From Alphaproteobacteria bacterium (GTDB taxonomy: Bacteria; Pseudomonadota; Alphaproteobacteria; Micavibrionales; UBA2020), in the NCBI GenBank assembly GCA_004297545.1, contig SCTB01000033.1, positions 1 to 45,926 on the forward strand: a stretch of 45,926 nucleotides of DNA, written 5' to 3'. Shown here piece by piece: positions 19,593 to 29,957 of the stretch. The notes beneath the pieces were generated by a model, which saw nothing but the letters and a program-made list of their open reading frames with translations, did not search any database and had not been told where the DNA came from. The number at the start of each line of letters is the position of its first letter. Position 1 is the stretch's first letter. The position numbers and the translations under genes were made by a program.

Positions 19593-19861
19593 TCGAAAAT
19601 CACGTGCAGAGATAACTCCGCAGTCGCGATCATTAGAACTTCGAATTTAGCAAAGTTGCTATTAAGTGCAATTCCAAAGCCGGCTCAGCGCCGACTATGG
19701 ATTGCGGCTAGTTCATATTTACGGTGTCGTTAACCTATTCACAATGTCCAATAACCCTGCAGCTTGCGCTGCTGATCGACGAGATGTCGATCGCCCAAAA
19801 TTTTTGCAAATTTTGAGAAACCAATTCTCATTCTGTATCCTGCGGTCTTTCCACCAGCGAA

Positions 19862-19937
19862 TGGTGGAGGTGAACGGGATCGAACCGATGACCTCCTGAA
19901 TGCAAATCAGGCGCTCTCCCAGCTGAGCTACACCCCC
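19862..19937 (-). tRNA. tRNA-Ala (UGC)
   Basis: 76 nt from GGGGGTGTAGCTCAG to an encoded CCA. Anticodon TGC in the loop TTTGCAT. It lies in the 16S-23S spacer, downstream of tRNA-Ile. Confidence 0.97.
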
Positions 19938-19977
19938 ATATTCATTCAGTAGTCTTTCGGCGCCGTCCAAGAGTAAG

Positions 19978-20054
19978 TGGTGGGCCTGGGAAGACTTGAA
20001 CTTCCGACCTCACGCTTATCAAGCGCGCGCTCTAACCAACTGAGCTACAAGCCC
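19978..20054 (-). tRNA. tRNA-Ile (GAU)
   Basis: 77 nt from GGGCTTGTAGCTCAG to an encoded CCA. Anticodon GAT in the loop TTGATAA. It lies in the 16S-23S spacer, first after 16S. Confidence 0.97.
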
Positions 20055-20146
20055 TTAAGATCAAAGCTCCAGTAGCAGGATACGAGAAGAGATACGAAGA
20101 CAGCGGTTTGCTTGGTTCTATCACGAACCAGATCACATTAGACGCT

Positions 20147-21640
<1,494 letters not shown>

Positions 21641-22099
21641 TGAATTCGATCCCTTTGCTTTTGATGTCAAAGGATCTCTGATTTAGTACTTGAGACCTGC
21701 TTTAATGTCCATTACAGGACATTCACTGTTGAAAAGGCAGAAGCTTGTACACTTCTGTTCTTTTCTATTGAGACAGAAACCGTGAGGGTCTCTGTCTCGG
21801 CTGTGCTGAGATACTCAGAGCAGGTTTTTGTAAAAGCGTAAAACACGATCACAAACCGCTGCCTGCGTATCTCTTCTCATCGATCTACAATGTTCAATAA
21901 CCCTGCGGTTTTCACCGCCTCTAACCTTTGCGTTTGACCGCAAAAAACCCCCAGCGGAAAACCTCGTGGTTTACCAAACCGGAGAGAATCTGTCAGAGCC
22001 ACGAAACATATAGAAAAGCTTCCTATAGGTCAACAAAAAATTCGCTATCCTGCGCCTTTTTTGCGGGCTTCCGCGAATCTGCGGAGCGACAGTGCATGG
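21641..22099 (-). other. rRNA operon leader
   Basis: Transcribed spacer between the rrn promoter and 16S. It holds hairpin-forming repeats that may serve RNase III processing or antitermination: GATCCTTTG / CAAAGGGATC (21648-21676) and GAGACAGA / TCTGTCTC (21770-21798). I could not identify a clear boxA. The 64-codon plus-strand frame at 21928 is not convincing as a gene. Confidence 0.6.
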
Positions 22100-22128
22100 T
22101 TTATACGTACGAAAACGGATGATGTCAA
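22100..22128 (-). promoter_or_regulatory. Strong sigma70 promoter of the rRNA operon
   Basis: Minus strand: perfect TTGACA (22128-22123), 17-nt spacer, TATAAA (22105-22100), with an AT-rich stretch upstream (22129-22140) like an UP element. It gives a leader of about 450 nt before 16S. Confidence 0.85.
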
Positions 22129-22562
22129 AGATAATTTAAAGAATCGCTAAAGCGCCTGAAATACCTATAAATATTGGGGATTCAGATGCTTTCGATAAAG
22201 CGAGATATGCCGCAAAACCGCGGTTTCAAGGGGTGGCCCGAGTCATTTCGTCTGAATGCCCCATGAAAGCACGCCAACGCACGGTCAGGAGGACCCCTGA
22301 AGCCTCCAGAAACAGGGCGCAAAAGCTCGCCTTAGAATGCCCCAAAACGTACGAAAATGGCCGTAAACAGCGCGTTTTCCGCGTATCTGACGTCCATCTG
22401 GAGGGGCTGGAGATCTGCATACCATGCGCACATAACTGCCCATGGAAGAGCCCTGCAAACGACGAACCGCTGGAACAGGCTTAATAATTTAACATAATTT
22501 ATTATTTGGCGGTAGCCTCCGTATTTTCGGCTGGCTTGGGCCGACGTTCAGACGGGTCAGGC
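22129..22562. other. Intergenic region between rrn promoter and upp
   Basis: About 430 bp. Overlapping short frames (64 codons minus, 83 codons plus, around 22226-22484) have no Shine-Dalgarno and no recognisable protein features. No terminator of high quality was found after the uracil phosphoribosyltransferase gene. I see no supported gene here. Confidence 0.5.
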
Positions 22563-23198
22563 TTATTTTGTTCCGAAAATCCGGTCCCCGGCATCGCCGA
22601 TTCCGGGCAGGATATAGCCGTGATCGTTGAGCTCCCGGTCAATCGCCGCCGTATAAATCGGGATATCGGGATGCGCTTCATGGAAGGTCTTGATGCCCTG
22701 CGGAGCCGCAATCAGGCACATGAATTTGATATCCGTGGCTTCGGCGTCTTTGACGCGCTCGACAGCGGCGACAGCTGAATTCCCCGTTGCGAGCATCGGG
22801 TCCACGACGATCACGCGGCGGCTCGACATATCTTCAGGGAACTTGAGGTAGTATTCGACGGGGACCAGCGTTTCCGGGTCGCGGTAGAGGCCGATATGCC
22901 CCACCCGCGCCAGCGGCACAAGCTGCAGCAAACCGTCCAGAAAGCCCGTTCCGGCGCGCAGGATAGGCACGATACACAGTTTCTTGCCCGCCAGCATCTT
23001 GGTCTTCATCTTTTCGAGCGGCGTCTCGATCTCGACCTCTTCCATCGGCAGGTCGCGCAGGATTTCATAGCCCATGAGGATGGAAATCTCGCGGATAAGA
23101 TTGCGGAAGTCGTTGGTATTCGTATCCTTGCTGCGCAGCACGGAAAGCTTGTGCTGGACAAGCGGATGGTCGATGACGATAACCTGGTTGTCGGGCAT
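22563..23198 (-). CDS. upp: Uracil phosphoribosyltransferase
   Basis: A 211-residue cytosolic enzyme that makes UMP from uracil and PRPP. It has the PRPP-binding loop [11 protein letters not shown] (131-141), CIVPILRAG (75-83) and the uracil-binding C-terminal motif [17 protein letters not shown]. The length is typical. It lies 21 nt after the DUF1688/URC4 gene in the same direction. In yeast and bacteria that use the URC pathway, UPRT (URC6) is needed for uracil degradation as well as salvage, so the context points to a catabolic setting. ATG start with AGGAG in the preceding gap. Confidence 0.95.
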   Translation of the reverse strand: MPDNQVIVIDHPLVQHKLSVLRSKDTNTNDFRNLIREISILMGYEILRDLPMEEVEIETPLEKMKTKMLAGKKLCIVPILRAGTGFLDGLLQLVPLARVGHIGLYRDPETLVPVEYYLKFPEDMSSRRVIVVDPMLATGNSAVAAVERVKDAEATDIKFMCLIAAPQGIKTFHEAHPDIPIYTAAIDRELNDHGYILPGIGDAGDRIFGTK

Positions 23199-23219
23199 TT
23201 CTCTTTAGTCTCCTGAAAG

Positions 23220-24461
23220 CTAGAATACGGTGCCGTCGCTCAAGATGCGTATGGGCGGATCGGCTGACTTGCGCTTTTCTTTAGCAATTTTCCGGCCGGC
23301 TTGCCAGCTCCCGCCTTCCAGCAGCCGCGCCAGCGGGAAATCCCCGGGCGCTAGGCCCAGGCGCTCGGCCACAGGGATGCGCAATTCATCCAGCAGGGCG
23401 ACGGTGAGCGCACGCCACTCCACGATAATTTCATCGGAAGGCTTGTGCGCCTCTTCGGCTGCATCGGGATCTTTCAGGACAAGCATTCCCATATCAACAA
23501 ATAGCCCCCCGTTGCGATATTCGGCCAGCCCCGTCAGTTCATCGAGGCCGGTCACCTTTTTGCCGGACCATTCGAAGGGCTCCAGCAGCGAATAGGTCAG
23601 CCATTGGGACAGCTTGTGGAACGGCATCAGGTGGTTCGTCTCGTCCGGGAAGGCAAGCAGGCTGTGCGTCCAGACATCGCCCATATTATGTCCGCGCACG
23701 ATGATGCGTCCGGGCCAGATGGTTTCGAAACCGGTAAGCATCGCCCCCAGAATATCTTTCGCGCGAATCTCGGCCTTGCCCTTGCCTAGCGCGTCGTAAA
23801 GGAACCCCGGCCGTGCAATGCCCTTGCCGAATAAATCCGGGCGGGCGGTGAGCGCAAGGGCAAGGCTCTTTACAAGCTGGATGCGCCCTTCCAGTCCCGC
23901 CATCGGGTTGCGGGGACCTGCCTGGAAACCAGCCGCCAGCTTACGATCGTCCAGCAGCGCCAGCGCGCCTGCGTCCGCGCGCAGAGGGGTTTTCGGGTCG
24001 CTCGAGAACAAGCCGTTCTTGAACATGTAAAAGCTGGCGAGCGCCAGGCCTTCGGAGCGGCCGACCTCGATATCCGAACGTGACGGCTCTTTATACTTCC
24101 ATTGCGCCCCGGCTCCCGCGTCAAGCAACACGCTGATCACGGCAAGGTCGATGGCCGCGCGCACCATTTCATCGGTGTTTGAAAAACGTCCCTGCAAATC
24201 ATGCCAGCGATCGACTTCGCCATACGAGAAGTGGCGCCAGCGCCCGTGATAGGGGATTTTGAGGTCGGGGTAATTGTCGCGAATAACGGTCGCCACGAAA
24301 TCGGCAACGGCGCCCAGCCTGTTCATATCGACGCTGAAATGGCGCAGCCCCCCTTCTTTACCGATCCCAAGGAGCGTATGCGCCCGCGCGCGGATGGTGG
24401 CAGGGTCGCGCAGGATCGCTACAGGGTCGGCATCGACGGAGGTCCTTGCCTTATTCTTCAA
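23220..24461 (-). CDS. urc4: DUF1688 family protein, URC4-like uracil catabolism protein
   Basis: A 413-residue soluble protein recognised as the DUF1688/URC4 (urg3) family, known from the URC pyrimidine degradation pathway of Lachancea kluyveri and from bacterial clusters. Characteristic stretches: YHGRWRHFSYG, RWHDLQGRF, GRSEGLALASFYMFKNGLFSSDP, HNMGDVWTHSLL and PFHKLSQWLTYSLLEP. The biochemical step is not firmly established in what I know. It overlaps the upstream URC1-like gene by 11 nt and precedes upp by 21 nt, so the three are one transcript. Full length, no sign of decay. Confidence 0.88.
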   Translation of the reverse strand: MKNKARTSVDADPVAILRDPATIRARAHTLLGIGKEGGLRHFSVDMNRLGAVADFVATVIRDNYPDLKIPYHGRWRHFSYGEVDRWHDLQGRFSNTDEMVRAAIDLAVISVLLDAGAGAQWKYKEPSRSDIEVGRSEGLALASFYMFKNGLFSSDPKTPLRADAGALALLDDRKLAAGFQAGPRNPMAGLEGRIQLVKSLALALTARPDLFGKGIARPGFLYDALGKGKAEIRAKDILGAMLTGFETIWPGRIIVRGHNMGDVWTHSLLAFPDETNHLMPFHKLSQWLTYSLLEPFEWSGKKVTGLDELTGLAEYRNGGLFVDMGMLVLKDPDAAEEAHKPSDEIIVEWRALTVALLDELRIPVAERLGLAPGDFPLARLLEGGSWQAGRKIAKEKRKSADPPIRILSDGTVF

Positions 24462-25710
24462 GCTTGCGCCCCTTTACTTTCTCGAGGTCGGCTTTGGATT
24501 TGACTTCCGTCTTGGCGAAATACCCGGCCGCTTTCTTGGCTTCCATCTCGACCGCGGCGTCAGCCGGTATCAGCTCGGGCGGAATCTCGACCCGCTCGAT
24601 AACCTTGATGCCCGCCTTGTCCAGCGCATTGAATTTCATGTCGCTCATGGAGGCGAAACGGTCGATTTTGGTGATGCCCAGCCAGTGGAAAATATCGGGC
24701 ATCAGCTCCTGGAACCGCATGTCCTGCACGCCAGCCACGCATTCGGTGCGCTGGAAGTATTTGTCGGCGCGATCTCCGCCTTCCTGACGTTTGCGCGCGT
24801 TATAGACGAGGAATTTGGTGACTTCGCCCAGCGCGCGGCCTTCCTTGCGGTTATAGATGATAAGCCCGTTGCCGCCCTGCTGCGCCATCTCGATGCAGAT
24901 TTCAAGGCCGTGGCACAGATACGGGCGGCAGGTGCAGATGTCGGAGCCGAACACGTCGGAACCATTGCACTCGTCATGGACGCGGCAGGCAAGCTTGACC
25001 TTTTCATCATGCATCGTCGCGGGATCGCCGATGAAATACATCGTATGCCCGCCGATAGGCGGCAGGAAAACTTTCAGGTCGGAGCGCGTGATCAGCTCGG
25101 GAAACATGCCGCCGGAATGTTCGAACAGCGCGCGGCGCAGGTCTGTTTCCTCGATTTCAAAGCGCTTGGCGATGCCGGGCAGATACCAGACCGGGTCCAC
25201 GGCAGCCTTCGTCACTTTCACGTCGCCGTTCTTGGCAAGAATATCGCCGTCGGGCTTCAGGCGACCGGCTTCGATGGCGTCCTTGATTTCCGGCATATTT
25301 ATATGTGCCTTGGTGACCGCGATGGTGGGCCGCACGTCGAGGCCCTTTTTGCGCAGGTCTTCGAACTCGTCGCCGGCCATGTGGCCCCAGGGGTCGAGGC
25401 TCACGATCTTGTCCGGGTCGCTCCACTGCGGAAACGGACCGATTTTTTCGGCCGGCTTCGTATTCGTCAGGTCCGGCACGTGCAGCGGGTCGAGCGCGCC
25501 GATGGCGACCGCCACCGCACGATAAATCGAATAAGCACCCGCATAGGCGCCGATGACGTTGGACGATGCATGGTCCGCCATGCTCGCGATCAGCGGCCCC
25601 CGCTCCTTCAGCGTTGCCGCGCCCCATTTTATCTTCGGAATCTTTCCATCCTTCGGCGGGTGGGAGGTCAATACGATATGGGAGGGATTATTGGTGCGGT
25701 TCTTTTTCAT
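24451..25710 (-). CDS. urc1: GTP cyclohydrolase II-like protein, URC1 type (uracil catabolism)
   Basis: A 419-residue protein. The C-terminal half (about 205-380) has the GTP cyclohydrolase II fold and keeps all three zinc cysteines with RibA spacing (C248, C259, C261 in HDECNGSDVFGSDICTC). The nucleotide-binding loop reads YNRKEGRALGEVTK instead of the RibA-type RQEGRGIGL; this variant is what I expect for URC1 proteins. The long N-terminal domain (about 1-200, HIVLTSHPP at the start) is also typical of URC1 and absent from riboflavin-pathway RibA. No riboflavin genes are nearby, while DUF1688 and upp follow. First gene of the operon. Confidence 0.88.
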   Translation of the reverse strand: MKKNRTNNPSHIVLTSHPPKDGKIPKIKWGAATLKERGPLIASMADHASSNVIGAYAGAYSIYRAVAVAIGALDPLHVPDLTNTKPAEKIGPFPQWSDPDKIVSLDPWGHMAGDEFEDLRKKGLDVRPTIAVTKAHINMPEIKDAIEAGRLKPDGDILAKNGDVKVTKAAVDPVWYLPGIAKRFEIEETDLRRALFEHSGGMFPELITRSDLKVFLPPIGGHTMYFIGDPATMHDEKVKLACRVHDECNGSDVFGSDICTCRPYLCHGLEICIEMAQQGGNGLIIYNRKEGRALGEVTKFLVYNARKRQEGGDRADKYFQRTECVAGVQDMRFQELMPDIFHWLGITKIDRFASMSDMKFNALDKAGIKVIERVEIPPELIPADAAVEMEAKKAAGYFAKTEVKSKADLEKVKGRKLEE

Positions 25711-25999
25711 CTCGATCAGGTCCGGCCTTCAATAATATGTCTAAACTAATAACGTATGATTCTGTCACGGAAAAACCAGCAACGCAAGGATAGCGCCGAT
25801 GCTGCGGCGCAGCGTAATACGGCATCGCCCCAGTCAAATTGTAACCTCGATTAATTTACCATATGAGCGTCGGCGCCAACTTGTGGGTGAAAGGTGCATC
25901 TGGCACTATTTCATTATTCCTTAACCGATTATTGAGGGTGCTCAGGCACAATATTTTAAAGCCGTTCCAAAGGTTCTGCCGCATGTTTGTGAAGCCCTC

Positions 26000-26692
26000 T
26001 TGAAAGTCCTGGTTGTCGACAATAATGACGTGGTGCTATCCCAGCTTTGCGAATTGCTGGGAACTGAAGGATATACGCCTGTTCAGGCAAAAAGCGGCGA
26101 AGAAGCCCTGCAACTTTACGCAGCGCAGAAGCCGGATTTTATCTGCCTCGATATCCAGATGGATGGCATCTCCGGATATGAAGTTTGCCGCAAAATCCGG
26201 GAAACCGACAAGACCATTCCCATCGTCTTTATTACCGGCAAATCCGCTCCCTTTGAAAAGGTGACCGGGCTTGATATTGGCGCAGACGATTATATCACCA
26301 AGCCCTACGACATTTTCGAGGTGCGCGCGCGCATTCGGGCGATTGCGCGCCGCTGTCTCTCGGGCTCGACGCCCGATGCGGCCGTGGCGGCGTTTTCGCT
26401 GTCAAATGTGAAGGTTTTTCCGGCCAGGCTTCAGGCGGAGAAAAACGGCAGTGTCATCGATCTCAATCCAAGGGAAGTCAAACTACTGCGCCTCTTTCAC
26501 GACCGCAAGGGCCAGGTCCTCGACCGCGATGCGCTGCTGGACCATTGCTGGGGAACGCATATCATGTCCGACAGCCGGACGGTCGACTGGCATATCTCCC
26601 AGCTGCGCAAAAGAATTGAAGACGACCCGGCCCGGCCCAATATCATCAAGACCGTGCATGGCGCCGGTTACAAATATGAAGATGCCTCGTGA
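26000..26692 (+). CDS. OmpR-family response regulator
   Basis: 230 residues. The N-terminal receiver (1-120) has phospho-acceptor D51 (FICLDIQMDG), T/K switch residues in FITGK and YITKPYD, and D7-N8 where most receivers have two acids. A C-terminal winged-helix DNA-binding domain (about 130-228, LNPREVKLLRLFHDRKGQVLDR, SDSRTVDWHISQLRKRIEDDP, IKTVHGAGYKYE) follows. The start appears to be TTG, because it gives the canonical MKVLVVDN beginning and upstream ATG/GTG codons are out of frame. Its stop overlaps the kinase GTG start by 4 nt. Target genes unknown. Confidence 0.92.
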   Translation: MKVLVVDNNDVVLSQLCELLGTEGYTPVQAKSGEEALQLYAAQKPDFICLDIQMDGISGYEVCRKIRETDKTIPIVFITGKSAPFEKVTGLDIGADDYITKPYDIFEVRARIRAIARRCLSGSTPDAAVAAFSLSNVKVFPARLQAEKNGSVIDLNPREVKLLRLFHDRKGQVLDRDALLDHCWGTHIMSDSRTVDWHISQLRKRIEDDPARPNIIKTVHGAGYKYEDAS

Positions 26693-28857
26693 TCCAGCAG
26701 TCGCTTAAAACATACATACGGTGGCACCGGACGCTTTTTTACGAGTCCATCGCGGTCGCGGCTCTCTTTACGTACCTGAAATTTTTATCGGTCGGCTGGA
26801 AAAACGTCGGAGACCTCCTGCAAAAGACGTTCCCTTACAATATTCTGGGCGCGCTTATCGCCATCGGCGTCGCTTCCGGCCTGCAAAAGCAGTTTCGCAG
26901 CTTCCTCAGGGAGGAGCGCCGGTATTCCGCCGCCGAATGCCGGGAGATGGTAATCTCTGTCATTCTTGCAAAATCCGTCTATATGTCGATCTGGCTCGTG
27001 TTCCTTTTCTATCCGCTGAAGGGCTCGCTCTACGATCACCTGGCCGGCTATGCGTTTGTGCTGGCCGCTATCTCCGCTTACAGTACCGTCAGCGCCTTTC
27101 ATTACCCCCTGTTCCTTTTCGACATCGGCCTGCAACTGGCGATGGTCGGCATCGTCACCGGATTGAATTTCAATGCCAAGGAGACCGTCTGGGCGGGCGG
27201 CGGCGTCCTGCTGTTCGGCATTCATAATCTTTTTACAGGACGCATCCTCAGCAAAACGGCCGGAAATCTTTTCCTGAGCCAGCAGCAAATGGAAAAAAGC
27301 ATCCGCATGGCGGAAACGGCGAACCGGGGAAAGCTGGATTTCCTCGCCATGATGTCGCATGAAATTCGCACTCCTATGGCCGGCGTTATGGGCATGGTTG
27401 ACTTCCTCAAGGAAACCCCGCTCTCCCCGGAACAGACGTCCTGCATGAAGACGCTGGTCCAATGCTCCGAAACGCTGCTGAATACGCTGAACGACGTGAT
27501 TGATACGGCGCGGGAAGAATCGGGCAGCCTGACCATCCAGAAGACGAATTGCGATATCCGGGAAGTCATCCTCGCTGCATCGAGGTCGATGGAGCATGTC
27601 GCCCGCAAAAAGAATCTGTATCTTGAAATAAACATTGACGAGCACCTCCCCGAGCAGATGAACGGCGACCCTTTCCGTCTTCAGCAGGTATTGTTCAACC
27701 TCCTCAATAACGCCATCAAGTTCACAAAAAAGGGCGGCGTCATCCTGACAGCGAAGCTGCAGCACGACGAGCTTCTTTTCGGCGTTACCGATACGGGGAT
27801 CGGCATCAGCGAAGAGCAGCAGGCGCGGCTGTTCAAGAAGTTTTCCCAGGCTAACGCTTCCATATCGCAAAAATTCGGCGGCTCCGGACTGGGGCTGTCC
27901 ATCACGAAGCAGCTGGTGGAACTGATGGGCGGAAAAATCAAGTGCGTCAGCCGCGAGGGAAAAGGGACGACATTCTATTTCTGGATACCCTACCGCCCGC
28001 CGGTGGCCGTCTCGCCGGAGCAGAAGCCCGAAGCCGCGAACGACGCAGCCGCAAATATCCTGCTGGTGGAGGACAACCAGGTCAACCAGATGATCGCGAT
28101 CCGGTTTCTTTCGAAGAGAGGTCATCACGTCATCCTTGCCGAGAACGGGGAAGCGGCGCTGACGGCGCTGCGCGAAGGGCACTATGACATTATCCTGATG
28201 GATTCCAACATGCCGGGCAAAAGCGGCCTTGAAATTGCGCATGAGATTAAGAAAATGGGCTCCCCCATGGCGGATATTCCCATTATCGCGGTGACCGCAA
28301 ATGCGGTCCAGGCGCATATCGACGCTTGCCTGAAAGCCGGCATGGTCGACCATGTCGTCAAGCCGTTTTCTTCCGAGCAGCTCTGCGCAATTGTCGCAAA
28401 GCATGTCGTCCAGTCATCCGGGGCTTCTCCCGTCCAGCCCGGCAACCCGGCAAAGCAGGAAAATGGCGCCGCGGATATCCCGCTGCCCGGAAAATTGTCC
28501 GTTTTTGTCGAAGAGTTCGGGAGCGAATACGCGCATAAGCTGGCGCAAAAGAGCCGGGCGGAAATGGAGCGCCTTGCCGGCGTCATTGCGAATAACAGAA
28601 CGCCGCTGCAGGCTGGCGCAATTGCAGGCGCAGCGCATGATCTGAAGAGCGTCAGCGGATATATCGGATTTGAAAGGACCCAATTCGCCGCGGTGGCTGT
28701 TGAAAATCACGCAAGTCATGTGGGGCAGCCGCCGTTAAGCGATCAGTCCCAGCAGGCACTGCTTAACCTGGTCGATAACCTGCTGTCGGTCTGCCGCGAG
28801 GACATCGAAACCCTGAAAAAAGCCACTCCCGCAGAGGCAATGCCCCGGAATATGTAG
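26689..28857 (+). CDS. Hybrid sensor histidine kinase (HisKA-HATPase-receiver-HPt)
   Basis: 722 residues. An N-terminal membrane region with about six spans (20-185) has no large periplasmic sensor loop. The HisKA H-box is MMSHEIRTPMAG (H224). The HATPase has NLLNNAIKFT, DTGIGI and GGSGLGLSI. The internal receiver (456-575) has D505 in ILMDSNMPG. The C-terminal HPt has AAHDLKSVSGYIG (H650). The complete phosphorelay H-D-H is therefore present in one protein, and the last step would pass to D51 of the coupled regulator. GTG start overlaps the regulator stop (GTGA). The signal sensed is not evident. Confidence 0.93.
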   Translation: MIQQSLKTYIRWHRTLFYESIAVAALFTYLKFLSVGWKNVGDLLQKTFPYNILGALIAIGVASGLQKQFRSFLREERRYSAAECREMVISVILAKSVYMSIWLVFLFYPLKGSLYDHLAGYAFVLAAISAYSTVSAFHYPLFLFDIGLQLAMVGIVTGLNFNAKETVWAGGGVLLFGIHNLFTGRILSKTAGNLFLSQQQMEKSIRMAETANRGKLDFLAMMSHEIRTPMAGVMGMVDFLKETPLSPEQTSCMKTLVQCSETLLNTLNDVIDTAREESGSLTIQKTNCDIREVILAASRSMEHVARKKNLYLEINIDEHLPEQMNGDPFRLQQVLFNLLNNAIKFTKKGGVILTAKLQHDELLFGVTDTGIGISEEQQARLFKKFSQANASISQKFGGSGLGLSITKQLVELMGGKIKCVSREGKGTTFYFWIPYRPPVAVSPEQKPEAANDAAANILLVEDNQVNQMIAIRFLSKRGHHVILAENGEAALTALREGHYDIILMDSNMPGKSGLEIAHEIKKMGSPMADIPIIAVTANAVQAHIDACLKAGMVDHVVKPFSSEQLCAIVAKHVVQSSGASPVQPGNPAKQENGAADIPLPGKLSVFVEEFGSEYAHKLAQKSRAEMERLAGVIANNRTPLQAGAIAGAAHDLKSVSGYIGFERTQFAAVAVENHASHVGQPPLSDQSQQALLNLVDNLLSVCREDIETLKKATPAEAMPRNM

Positions 28858-28871
28858 CTGATTTGGCTATT

Positions 28872-29555
28872 TTACAGCTTTTGAACCAGTAAATGCGCCA
28901 GAACCAGCGCACCGAACCCGCCGATGATCACCCCGGACAACAGGTTCGTGAAACGCAGCGCCTTGCGGTCAAGCTTGTGCCGGAAGACGCCGATGCCTCC
29001 CGAAAGAATGCACCACCACATCAGGGACCCGAGGAACACGCCCGCGACCATCAGAGCGGAAACTTCGAAATCAGGAGCCTCTTCGCCGACCAGCCCCAGC
29101 CCCGCAAATATAGCGACAAATGACAGAATTGTCGCCGGATTGGTAAGAGTCAGCAAGAAAGTCGAAGCAAAGTCACCCACGATCTCCTTCAGGCTATGCC
29201 AGTCTTTCCGGGGATGGCGGATTTCGTCTTCTTTATGCGGCTTTTGCATCGCAATGCGCACACCGAGCGCCGTGAGGAAAAAGCCGCCCAGCACCTGCAG
29301 CCAGACCGAATAATGCTGCAGAAATGCCGCCACGGCGGTCAGGCTGAAGGCTGCAACCGCGCCATAAAGACAATCCGCTAAGGCTGCCCCCATGCCGGAA
29401 GCAAGGCCGGAAGCCACGCCGTTCAAAAGGGTGCGGCGGATGCACAGGATGCCGATAGGCCCGACCGGCGCCGCAATGGCAAAACCGATCATGACGCCCT
29501 TGACGAAAAAATCCGGATTGAATTCCAAGTGAACTGTCCTTTTGATCCAGTGCAC
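28872..29555 (-). CDS. LysE/RhtB family exporter
   Basis: A 227-residue inner-membrane protein with six predicted spans, of the LysE family of amino-acid and small-metabolite exporters. The N-terminal hallmark is GFAIAAPVGPIGILCIRRTL, with TFLLTLTNPATILSFVAIFAGLG in the middle. The substrate cannot be assigned from sequence. The longest frame starts with GTG at 29555, which has no Shine-Dalgarno. A TTG nine codons later (29528) follows AAAGGA and is a good alternative. It converges with the kinase gene, whose stop is only 14 nt away. Confidence 0.88.
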   Translation of the reverse strand: MHWIKRTVHLEFNPDFFVKGVMIGFAIAAPVGPIGILCIRRTLLNGVASGLASGMGAALADCLYGAVAAFSLTAVAAFLQHYSVWLQVLGGFFLTALGVRIAMQKPHKEDEIRHPRKDWHSLKEIVGDFASTFLLTLTNPATILSFVAIFAGLGLVGEEAPDFEVSALMVAGVFLGSLMWWCILSGGIGVFRHKLDRKALRFTNLLSGVIIGGFGALVLAHLLVQKL

Positions 29556-29621
29556 AAGATAGCTGAAACCGAACCTTATTGAAATAATGATGACAATTGT
29601 CGCGGATATGACAATAAAGGA

Positions 29622-29957
29622 TCAGGATGCCCTGATACCGCAGGGCTTCGGCACCGTCGCGTCGTGCAGGCGGATCGCCAGTTTTTTGAAGCCCAGCCAT
29701 ACCATGATCTGCATCACGGGATGCGCGACAAGGTTGTGGAAAGCCCAGGCATTCTTCACCCACTTCAGCCGCCTGCCCTCAAGCGCGGACGGCTGCAACA
29801 GCATGACGATTTCAAAGGCGTCGAAGTCGTACGCGTCATGGCGCTGACCACGGGCCGAGACCGTTACCAACCCCTGCTCGATGCGCGAGATATCGACGCT
29901 GTCGATATCCCGCACGGACAGCATGATATCTCCTGCCTTGATGAAACTGCGGTTCAT
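29622..29957 (-). CDS. Small conserved protein, partner of the HTH-CoaB-aldolase gene
   Basis: 111 residues. The first half (FIKAGDIMLSVRDIDSVDIS, then VSARGQRHDAYDFDAFEIVMLL) looks like a small beta-rich domain. The second half has a strongly conserved-looking stretch (WVKNAWAFHNLVAHPVMQ, then IRLHDATVP) with His, Trp and Asp residues that could bind metal or a ligand. ATG 29957 overlaps the upstream stop by 4 nt (ATGA); the longer frame to 30149 lies inside the upstream gene and is not used. I recognise similar short hypothetical proteins in proteobacteria but no named function. The coupling suggests a shared role with the fusion protein. Confidence 0.75.
   Translation of the reverse strand: MNRSFIKAGDIMLSVRDIDSVDISRIEQGLVTVSARGQRHDAYDFDAFEIVMLLQPSALEGRRLKWVKNAWAFHNLVAHPVMQIMVWLGFKKLAIRLHDATVPKPCGIRAS

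Noticed and set aside
22226..22484. Overlapping short frames upstream of the rRNA promoter
   Set aside because: No ribosome binding site, no recognisable protein features, and they overlap each other on opposite strands.
24451..25710. Assigning the GTP cyclohydrolase II-like gene to riboflavin synthesis (ribA)
   Set aside because: Long N-terminal domain, altered nucleotide loop and neighbours DUF1688 and upp fit URC1, not RibA.
26785..28404. 539-codon minus-strand frame opposite the hybrid histidine kinase
   Set aside because: Shadow frame; the plus strand carries complete kinase, receiver and HPt motifs.
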